Shown here piece by piece: positions 6,775 through 12,780 of a stretch of 12,780 nucleotides of DNA. How positions within the stretch are numbered: the stretch's first letter is position 1; each line of letters begins with the position of its first letter. The notes beneath the pieces were generated by a model that saw only the letters and a list, made by a program, of their open reading frames with translations, was not told the origin of the DNA and did no database searches. Both the position numbers and the translations under genes were made by a program. Source of the DNA: Thalassiosira profunda (Eukaryota; Bacillariophyta; Thalassiosirophyceae; Thalassiosirales; Thalassiosiraceae); assembly GCA_036939355.1 (NCBI GenBank), contig JALLAP010000458.1, positions 1-12,780 of the forward strand, written 5' to 3'.

Positions 6775-7800
6775 ATGCGCACCAAGGGAGAGCCCGGCAC
6801 GCCCGGCTTCCGCATTATCTTCGAGGAATCTACGCACGCTCTGGGACACGATGGGGCGTTAACGACTCTCTGGCAAGCTCGCGCCGCGTGGGACTACCAC
6901 CTCTCGATGATAGCCTCTCCGACCGTCCGGCTTCAGCTGTGCCTCAAGCTGTTTCTTTTCGACGGGCCTCTTCAGGGGGAGAATTTACCTCTGTTCTTTG
7001 TCGGAGGCGGTTCGATAAAAGAAATCGTCCAATTCCACGCATCAATGAACCCTGCATCGATCAATGGGCTGCCCTTCCTCGGGAATAGGGAAATGCCCGA
7101 CCAAGGACCCCACACTCATATTGAATATTGGATGAACAACTACCTCAATTGGTTGCATCGGGACTTCGAGGCGGGGGCATCAACCTCGTCATTTGCAACT
7201 AGTCAGACGAGAGCTATCGTTGGGGCGCTCCTGGATGCGGGGGCGGACGCCTCTCCATTGCTCACCCCGTTGGACCGTGACCCTCCAACGCACAGATTTT
7301 ATCGGGGTCCGATTTACCGGGGACGTGGATACACCATCTTTCTGCCGGGCACGGACATCCTCGAATGCGTGAAAATGGCCAGGGAGTGGTACAAGGGGTC
7401 GCGAGAGCGAAATCCGAGCGCGTACAATGGGTTCGTCTCGCTGGTCGAAAAGCTGGAAAGCATTGCCACGGCCAAGCAGCCGGCATACGGGCAGCGGAAG
7501 AAACAGCGATGGTCTGAAATGCACGAAAGGGTGGAGCGCAGGAGAGAGCGCGAGGGTGCGACACCCTTTAGCTTTATTTGGTGGCGGTGGGTTGGCAGCG
7601 CCATATGGAGAGCAGGAAGAGGCGGCGCCGCAAACTTTTGGCCGATAACTGCACCGGGAAGTGCGAGAGACCGGTTGCCCTTGCTTCTTTTCATCATTCC
7701 GATTTGTGAATACGTGCTCAAAGCACCGGAAACTGCGAGAGATTGGTTAGCCTTTGCGTTCCTTTGCGTTGTTATGCTTTGCGCATACGTGCTACTATAG
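6775..7800 (+). CDS. hypothetical ankyrin-like protein with C-terminal membrane hairpin
   Basis: I do not recognise this family with certainty. The frame is open from 6661 to the TAG at 7798-7800, and the first ATG is at 6775 (341 residues). Non-ATG starts such as the GTG at 6691 are unlikely in a eukaryote, so the N-terminus may be missing. Residues about 147-163 (AIVGALLDAGADASPLL) resemble the second helix and turn of one ankyrin repeat. A basic linker (about 240-262) follows, then WWRWVGSAIW. Two hydrophobic segments, about 301-315 (LPLLLFIIPICEYVL) and 324-341, run to the very end, so the protein is probably anchored in a membrane by its tail. The last two segments arise from a tandem duplication. 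It lies between two minus-strand RING/Sel1 genes and abuts the truncated one. It could be a real gene, a 3' exon, or a truncated relic. Confidence 0.5.
   Translation: MRTKGEPGTPGFRIIFEESTHALGHDGALTTLWQARAAWDYHLSMIASPTVRLQLCLKLFLFDGPLQGENLPLFFVGGGSIKEIVQFHASMNPASINGLPFLGNREMPDQGPHTHIEYWMNNYLNWLHRDFEAGASTSSFATSQTRAIVGALLDAGADASPLLTPLDRDPPTHRFYRGPIYRGRGYTIFLPGTDILECVKMAREWYKGSRERNPSAYNGFVSLVEKLESIATAKQPAYGQRKKQRWSEMHERVERRREREGATPFSFIWWRWVGSAIWRAGRGGAANFWPITAPGSARDRLPLLLFIIPICEYVLKAPETARDWLAFAFLCVVMLCAYVLL
7651..7797 (+). repeat. imperfect tandem duplication, about 72-75 bp unit
   Basis: Copy 1 (7651-7722) and copy 2 (7723-7797) both start GCACCGG(G/A)A, share TGCGAGAGA (7662-7670 and 7734-7742) and GGTT, and end with TACGTGCT (7711-7718 and 7786-7793). 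The period is 72 at the left and 75 at the right, so the frame is kept. Copy 2 also contains a perfect 10-bp tandem repeat, CCTTTGCGTT twice at 7751-7770. Each copy encodes an ARD-x-L start followed by a hydrophobic segment. Confidence 0.7.
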
Positions 7801-7995
7801 CCCTTCCCTGTGGGTGATTTTCTGTTAGGGTTAGATAGATTGCATTTCCACGCATCGCCGTAGGGCCGTCATCTAGACTACAAGCAGGCGAAAGGCGAAG
7901 CATCGCGAAGAAACTGGCATCAGTCGGAGTACCAACGAATGGGGGCTTGCATGAAATTATATACACCAACAAATGAATCCGGGAATGTCAGGCAT
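7801..7995. other. convergent intergenic region
   Basis: This 195-bp stretch lies between the stops of two convergent genes and has no supportable gene. Position 7825 starts TTAGGGTTAGA, one telomere-like unit and a part, too short to mean anything alone. Positions 7972-7978 (AATGAAT) pair with 7994-8000 (ATTCATT), a hairpin spanning the stop codon of the minus-strand gene. On the minus strand, GATTCATTTGTT downstream of the stop resembles the flank of the paralogue ending at 5854. Confidence 0.4.
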
Positions 7996-9225
7996 TCATT
8001 CCTCCCCTTTCTCCCGGTGACTGCGGCGGAACTCTTCTCTCTGCTCACTCTTCATTTCCTCCTGGCACTTCTGGAAAGCACGCAGAGCATTCCCGTAGTC
8101 ATCTTTCGTTGCTTTCCCTTCCAAATAAAGTTTCTTCACCTTCTTCAGCGACTCCTCGCGACCCGCACGCACCGCTATCATAAAATGTTTCAGCGCGTTC
8201 TCTCCGTGGCCTCTCTTTGCTTCGTCTTCACCAACATAGCACCTCGCAGTTGGGCTGCCTCCGATCGCCGCAAGCTCCATGTAATGCCTCGTTTTTGCCT
8301 TATCCTTCTTGACGCCCTTCCCGTAAAGATACGCACAGCCCGCGTTGTAATAGCCAGTTGCACTGCCTAGATCTCCAGCCTTGAGACATAAGTCGACCGC
8401 TCTCTTTTCGTCTTTTGGGTTGCCATTGCTTCCATTGAAATAGGTAACCGACATATTCAAGTAGGCAACGCCGTCCCCACGATCCATTCGGCTCTTCAAC
8501 TTGTCAATGTAATCTCCATCTCCTTCACAAGAAGTCGTGACTCGACAGAATGGGCAAGCAGTCGGCCGTTGAATCTTCGTACAACCGCAGGGGCAAAGGA
8601 CAGCATCCTTTGCCGGTTGTTCGTTTAGAATAAAATTCATGCAGCCGGAGCAGACAACTGTCCCGCAGCATGTGTACACAGCTGTATCTTGTCTGCCGGG
8701 GGGCAACGGAAGAAAGCATATCGGGCAATCCTCTCTCTCGGGCTCTCGGAAGAGAAGCTCCTGATAAACTGCGGCAGCACGCTCCTCGCACTCTACGTTG
8801 CAGCAATACTTGACCAGGTTGCAGCCCGAATATGCCTTCAGGAAGTCCCCGCCCTCCCCGCAGGCGACGCAATTCGAGTCCTCGTCCGTCGAGAAGTCCG
8901 ATCCCTCCACCCTGGCGGCGTGCTCTGACTCCCACACGGCACGCCTCCCCGCGTCCCTCTGTCTCTTTGTTTGCGCAACCGTGTCCGCAATTAGCACAGC
9001 ATTGGCAGTGACCACCGACTCCTCGTAGGTAGAAGGAGCACCCTGCGACGCTCCGTCTATCGCATCCGCTTCTGTGGGAAGTGGCGGCACGCCGTTGCTC
9101 GCGGTCGCGGGACAGGGCGGCCGCCGCGCGCGAACGAAACGGCGACGGGACGGGCCGCCGCCCTCCTTCTTGCCCCGCTGAGAGGCCTGCGCCTGCGGCC
9201 TGGGAGTCCATCCAGGTGGGGCCAT
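7996..9225 (-). CDS. RING-like zinc finger, Sel1-repeat protein (complete)
   Basis: This is the only full-length family member here: 409 residues from the ATG at 9223-9225 (context ACCATGG), which I prefer over an upstream TTG. Residues 1-110 are low-complexity and Arg/Pro-rich near the start, with no signal peptide. A MYND-like cluster follows (C119, C122, C135, C141/C142, C146). It lacks one central Cys (Tyr in LKAYSGC) and the last His-x3-Cys pair of a standard MYND. The ELLFREPER box leads into a RING-like finger: CPIC (167/170), CCG (186/187), C192-x2-C195, an extra CPCGC (211-215), then CPFC (224/227). Sel1-like repeats occupy about 240-360 (ATGYYNAGCAYLYGKGV, then HYMELAAIGG), with a charged helix at the end. 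A ubiquitin-ligase or adaptor role is inferred; partners are unknown. It is divergent from the dynactin-like gene, with 154 bp between starts. Confidence 0.85.
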   Translation of the reverse strand: MAPPGWTPRPQAQASQRGKKEGGGPSRRRFVRARRPPCPATASNGVPPLPTEADAIDGASQGAPSTYEESVVTANAVLIADTVAQTKRQRDAGRRAVWESEHAARVEGSDFSTDEDSNCVACGEGGDFLKAYSGCNLVKYCCNVECEERAAAVYQELLFREPEREDCPICFLPLPPGRQDTAVYTCCGTVVCSGCMNFILNEQPAKDAVLCPCGCTKIQRPTACPFCRVTTSCEGDGDYIDKLKSRMDRGDGVAYLNMSVTYFNGSNGNPKDEKRAVDLCLKAGDLGSATGYYNAGCAYLYGKGVKKDKAKTRHYMELAAIGGSPTARCYVGEDEAKRGHGENALKHFMIAVRAGREESLKKVKKLYLEGKATKDDYGNALRAFQKCQEEMKSEQREEFRRSHREKGEE

Positions 9226-9379
9226 GGTCAACTCTGCTGCCAACAACGCCAACGGCTCTTTGCTCTTTGCTTTGTTGCTGGCTTGCGGCTTGCGGAAGAG
9301 AATCAGTTAGCTAAGTATTTTACGTAGATATTGTCGTACATAGGCCCTCTCATTCTTGCAAAATTGCAAAGTTGCAACG
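9226..9379. promoter_or_regulatory. compact divergent promoter
   Basis: These 154 bp separate the start codons of the minus-strand RING/Sel1 gene and the plus-strand dynactin-like gene, so they probably drive both. Short tandem repeats are visible: GCTCTTT twice (9255-9268) and GCTTGCG twice (9281-9294), both in the likely leader of the minus-strand gene. The centre (9305-9345) is AT-rich and includes AAGTATTTTACGTAGATATT. No canonical TATA box can be assigned with confidence. Confidence 0.5.
9356..9379 (+). repeat. triple 8-bp TTGCAA repeat abutting a start codon
   Basis: TTGCAAAA (9356-9363), TTGCAAAG (9364-9371) and TTGCAACG (9372-9379) form three 8-bp units directly before the ATG at 9380. 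The core TTGCAA is palindromic. The repeat could be a transcription-factor array near the start site or a leader element; position and periodicity are seen, function is not. Confidence 0.7.
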
Positions 9380-12300
9380 ATGGCCCTCAACGTCAACGAT
9401 CCGGTCACCGTCGACTCCTCCGACGGCGCCCCCCTCGAGGGCGTCGTCGCCCACTTGGGCCCCGTCCAATTCGCCCCCGGCCCCGATTGGATCGGAATAC
9501 GCCTCACCGGCCCCTCCGCCGGCAAAGGAAAAAACGATGGCTCAGTGAAAGGTGAAAAATATTTCGAGTGTGGGGGCGAGGGGAATGGGATGTTTGCGAA
9601 GAAGGCCAACGTGAAGAAGCGGACGCTGACCAAGCTGGAGAGTTTAAGGCTGAAGCGGGAATTGGATTTGGGCAGCGGCGGGGGCAGCACGAGGGCCACG
9701 AGGGCGTCTACGCGGGCCACGAGATCATCTGCGAGATTGTCCTCCGGTGCATCTGCGCCCAAGAGCCCCGTCAAATCGCCGGCCCGATCGCCCACGGCCA
9801 GTGGATTGCAGAGACCCTCCAGACCCTCCACGGGGGGCAGGAGTGACCGCCTCGAGGAACTACGGGCCAAACGGGAGGCGCTAAAACAGGGAAGGGCTGG
9901 CAGCGCAGCCAGCAGCCGGGAGAGTTTGGGCACGCCTATTAAGGAGGAGGTCATTGAGGAGGAAGAGGAAAATGAAGAGGGAGAGGAGGAAGCCAAGGAG
10001 GAGGAGGGGGGTGATGAGGGCGGGAAAGATGAAAGCAAAGAAGAAGGAGAGGATGCCGAGTCGCCCATCAAAATCAACCTCTCGAACGCCACGCCCGGGT
10101 ACCGCGCCGAACTGACGCGGTTGCAAGCCCGCATCTCCTCCCTCGAAACCACCCTCGAGAAGAAGGAGAAGGAGTGCAAGTCCCTCCAATCGACATTGGA
10201 CTTTATGAGCAAGGGGGCCGAGCAGAGCACCCACGACGCCGTGAGGATGTACGCCATGGGGGCATTGGCCTTGACGGAAGCGAAGAGCCCGGCGGGAAAG
10301 GGGGCCAAGAAGGAGGAAGGCGAGGAAGAGGGTGGCTCCGACAAGGAGAGTGGGGATGAGGATGATGGGGAGGAGGGAGATGGGAACGAGGCGGTTGTCA
10401 GTCAGGCCGCGGCTGCAGTCTCCTCGGCCCTCGTCGAGCGCAACGACGAGCTGACCAAGCAGCTGTCCGAGCTGAACAGCAAGAACGCCGACCTGCAGCA
10501 CCAGCTGGGCGAGGCCGAGGAGCGGATATCGAACGTCCAACATCGGTTCGAGGAGGCCACCGAGCGGCACGAGGGCGAGAAGGCCACGTGGACCGAGGAG
10601 AGCCGGGGCCTCACCGCCGACCGGGCTGTGGCGACGTCCAAAATCTCCTCCCTTGAGAGAGAATTGTCCGTGTTGCAGGAGCGGGTGTCGGCCAAGTCCG
10701 AAACGGAGGGGCATTCCCACGTCACCCTCGCCAAATTGCGGGCGGAATTGACGAGCTTGCAAAGAAAGACGGAGGAGTTGGAGAACGACAAGATGGAATT
10801 GGAGGTGACAATGGAGGAGCTCGTCTTGGACAAGGAGGGATTAGGGCAGGAAAAAGAGATACTCGAAGATCAGCTCGAGGAGGCCAAGATCGACTTGGAG
10901 AGCGCCCAGCTGGAATTGGAGGATGCCAAGGCGCAGCTGGAGGAGCAGCGCGGCGCCGAGGCGGCCGCCGTGGAAGGCGCCGTCGCCGGGGGGGAAGCAG
11001 GGGCCGACGAGAGCTTCTCCTCGGCCGGGGCGGACTCGCAGGACGTGGCGCGGTCGTTGTCAGCGCAGAACACGCGGCTGCGGACGGCCCTGATTCGGCT
11101 GCGGGAGCAGAGCGAGCACGAAAGAGGAGAATTGCAGCGGCAGCTCAAGGCGGTCCAATCCGATGCCACGGACCGGGAGGCGGTGCAGTCGGAGCTGGAG
11201 TCGCTGAAATCCGCCCATGCGACGACTCTTTCGGAGATGAAGGAACTGCAGGATATGGTCGACCAGACCTCGTCGCTGGAGGAAACCATCGAGACGCTGG
11301 GCGACAAGGTCTTCGATCTAGAGGAGCGCAACGCCGACCTGGAACGGACGGTGAGGGAACAGGAGGAGGCGGCCGAGATCGCCGCCGAGATGGAGGAGGT
11401 GCAGGCCGAGGAGCTCAAGATGGTCATGCGCGATCTGGAGGGCCGAGATGCGTTAGTAGGAAACCTCGAGGAGGCCATTCGGATGCAAAGGAGGCGCGAG
11501 GAGGACTTTCAACGCTATGTCTCGGAATTCCGCACGTCCGTATCGACGCTCAAGCAGGAGAAGGCGGCGTTGCTCGCATTGACGGAGGACGACTCCGGCG
11601 AGAAGAGCCAGTTGCTGGCCACCTCGCGTAAGGCACTGGCGCAGGCCGCGCAGCTCGCTACCGATGCTGCCGAGGCACGCAAGATCAGCGCCGAGGCCGC
11701 GTTCCAGACCATTGCTGCCAGAAGTGCAGCGCACCTGAGCCGGCGGTTGGAATCGCTTTTGCCAGCCGGGGCAGCCTCGGCCGAGATTGCCGCCGTCAAG
11801 GGCGAGATGGGTCTTGCGCGTGTGGCCGACAAGGCGGCTGCCTCCCTGTCCGCAGTGGAGGATGTCTTCTCCAAAGCCATCGAAGGGGGCTCGTCGGGCA
11901 TTTCGGAGTTCGATACCCTGGAGGAGGGTGGGGAGATGGTCATCTCGGACGCGAGGCGCCAGCAGATTGCAACAATGACCCACCAGGCGGGCTTTGCGTC
12001 GATGGCCATCGAGGCTGGGACCGACGCGCTGAGATTGATGGCCGCGGGCCAATGGCCGGACCTGCTCTCGCAGGAGGTATCGACCGATCTTGGAGGCGCT
12101 GCTGCACACTCGGTGGCAGATCTTGACCTGGCGCTGAGCGAGCAGCTCCAATTGCTCAAGTCGGAGGGAACGCTGTCTCCATTGAGGTCATCGCTGGCAG
12201 ATCTCGATCAGTCGGTGAGGAACACGAGGCTGGCGTTGTTCGGCGCCACAGACGAGGGCGGAAAGGCGGTCATCCCTGATGATTGGAAGCCACCCGGGTG

Positions 12301-12780
12301 GGAGGCGTTGAAGTTTCTTTCCTTGGGCAGGTTCTCCTGCCTCGGAGCCGCTGCAGTGTTGTCGTCGGCCATTGGTGCTGTGGAGGGCGCAGAGGATGAG
12401 CCGCCTCCCTCCACCCCTCCTAATTATGCGGACGTCCTTGCCAAGGCAAAGCAGAGTTGCGCGTCAACTCTCGATGTGTGCAAGATGCTGGCAGGCCTTC
12501 GTTTGGACGACGATGAGACACTGAGCTCACTGAACGAACTGTCCCTGCAGTATCGAGAATGCTCGCTGGCTCTGCTTGATTGCGTCAAGACCGCGTTTGA
12601 AGTGCCATCCATCACCAGCGAGGACGTCGCAAATTGCGCCGTGCCTCTCGAAAATGTCAACTCCGCGGTGAGGCAACTCGCGGCCCTACTGCGCAACGCC
12701 GACCTTGGTGAGCAAGAGAGCTCATCCCACCACTTTCTGTCACCTGAGTTTGGCGATGCGTGGGGCGGCGTGACCGAGAT
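9380..12780 (+). CDS. dynactin subunit 1 (p150Glued)-like, CAP-Gly protein, 3'-incomplete
   Basis: The frame runs from the ATG at 9380 to the window edge: 1133 codons, no stop. The product is probably the large dynactin arm, which links dynein to microtubules and cargo. A CAP-Gly domain spans residues 6-78, with the GKGKNDGSVKG groove motif at 48-58 and GNGMFAKKANV at its end. A basic Ser/Thr/Arg region follows (about 90-160) with STRATRA twice in tandem (103-116) and SP sites, as in the basic patch of p150Glued. Then come an acidic Glu-rich stretch (188-227), coiled coil (241-280), a second acidic linker (about 311-337), a long coiled coil (350-530) and a Gly/Ala linker. QNTRLRTALIRLRE at 563-576 resembles the QN-x-RL-x-AL-x-R-x-R stretch that I recall at the start of the dynactin domain. 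Mostly helical sequence continues. The C-terminus is outside. A CLIP-170-like CAP-Gly protein is the alternative; one CAP-Gly copy plus that motif favours dynactin. The start is convincing: no nearer ATG fits the domain. Confidence 0.82.
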   Translation, partial: MALNVNDPVTVDSSDGAPLEGVVAHLGPVQFAPGPDWIGIRLTGPSAGKGKNDGSVKGEKYFECGGEGNGMFAKKANVKKRTLTKLESLRLKRELDLGSGGGSTRATRASTRATRSSARLSSGASAPKSPVKSPARSPTASGLQRPSRPSTGGRSDRLEELRAKREALKQGRAGSAASSRESLGTPIKEEVIEEEEENEEGEEEAKEEEGGDEGGKDESKEEGEDAESPIKINLSNATPGYRAELTRLQARISSLETTLEKKEKECKSLQSTLDFMSKGAEQSTHDAVRMYAMGALALTEAKSPAGKGAKKEEGEEEGGSDKESGDEDDGEEGDGNEAVVSQAAAAVSSALVERNDELTKQLSELNSKNADLQHQLGEAEERISNVQHRFEEATERHEGEKATWTEESRGLTADRAVATSKISSLERELSVLQERVSAKSETEGHSHVTLAKLRAELTSLQRKTEELENDKMELEVTMEELVLDKEGLGQEKEILEDQLEEAKIDLESAQLELEDAKAQLEEQRGAEAAAVEGAVAGGEAGADESFSSAGADSQDVARSLSAQNTRLRTALIRLREQSEHERGELQRQLKAVQSDATDREAVQSELESLKSAHATTLSEMKELQDMVDQTSSLEETIETLGDKVFDLEERNADLERTVREQEEAAEIAAEMEEVQAEELKMVMRDLEGRDALVGNLEEAIRMQRRREEDFQRYVSEFRTSVSTLKQEKAALLALTEDDSGEKSQLLATSRKALAQAAQLATDAAEARKISAEAAFQTIAARSAAHLSRRLESLLPAGAASAEIAAVKGEMGLARVADKAAASLSAVEDVFSKAIEGGSSGISEFDTLEEGGEMVISDARRQQIATMTHQAGFASMAIEAGTDALRLMAAGQWPDLLSQEVSTDLGGAAAHSVADLDLALSEQLQLLKSEGTLSPLRSSLADLDQSVRNTRLALFGATDEGGKAVIPDDWKPPGWEALKFLSLGRFSCLGAAAVLSSAIGAVEGAEDEPPPSTPPNYADVLAKAKQSCASTLDVCKMLAGLRLDDDETLSSLNELSLQYRECSLALLDCVKTAFEVPSITSEDVANCAVPLENVNSAVRQLAALLRNADLGEQESSSHHFLSPEFGDAWGGVTE

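Noticed and set aside
7825..7835. TTAGGGTTAGA telomere-like sequence
   Set aside because: Less than two units, within ordinary intergenic DNA; expected by chance.
9881..12159. Minus-strand open frames opposite the dynactin-like gene
   Set aside because: Leu/Ser-rich mirror images of coiled-coil codons, without motifs. The plus frame carries the CAP-Gly domain and stays open to the edge.

Overview
The window looks like nuclear DNA of a unicellular eukaryotic alga, most likely a stramenopile and probably a centric diatom of the Thalassiosira type. I infer this from three copies of a cysteine-rich RING/Sel1-repeat family that is strongly expanded in such genomes. They sit beside purely eukaryotic genes: a two-SANT co-repressor protein and a CAP-Gly dynactin-like protein. 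No introns are needed in either large gene, and no bacterial operon structure or tRNA/rRNA gene is seen. The species assignment is inference.

Layout. Positions 1-260 are AT-richer, non-coding and packed with palindromes, including a 17-bp inverted repeat at 114-130/242-258. Next, on the minus strand, lies a decayed fragment of a RING/Sel1 gene (about 265-749) with two frame disruptions. A 328-bp divergent interval precedes a very GC-rich 1575-residue plus-strand gene (1078-5805). Its SANT1-SANT2 arrangement matches the N-CoR/SMRT co-repressors of HDAC3-type complexes. Only 48 bp later a second RING/Sel1 gene (minus, 5854-6678) ends in convergent orientation. Its 5' end is missing: family similarity stops at about 6667, where a plus-strand reading frame with no upstream start begins (6661/6775-7800). 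That gene has one ankyrin-like segment and a C-terminal pair of membrane segments made by a tandem duplication. The third and only complete RING/Sel1 gene is on the minus strand (7996-9225). It shares a 154-bp divergent promoter with a dynactin p150Glued-like gene (9380 to beyond the window end), whose frame stays open for 1133 codons.

How the parts relate. The co-repressor and dynactin genes look like conserved housekeeping genes. The RING/Sel1 copies and the membrane-anchored ankyrin-like ORF look like a duplicating, rearranging accessory layer between them: all three family copies are on the minus strand, one complete, one 5'-truncated and one dead. The points most worth a second look are the head-to-head truncation junction near 6667, the N-CoR-like protein with its His/Gly-rich N-terminus, the palindrome cluster at the left edge, and a triple TTGCAA repeat abutting the dynactin start codon. 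I see no clear new multi-gene system.
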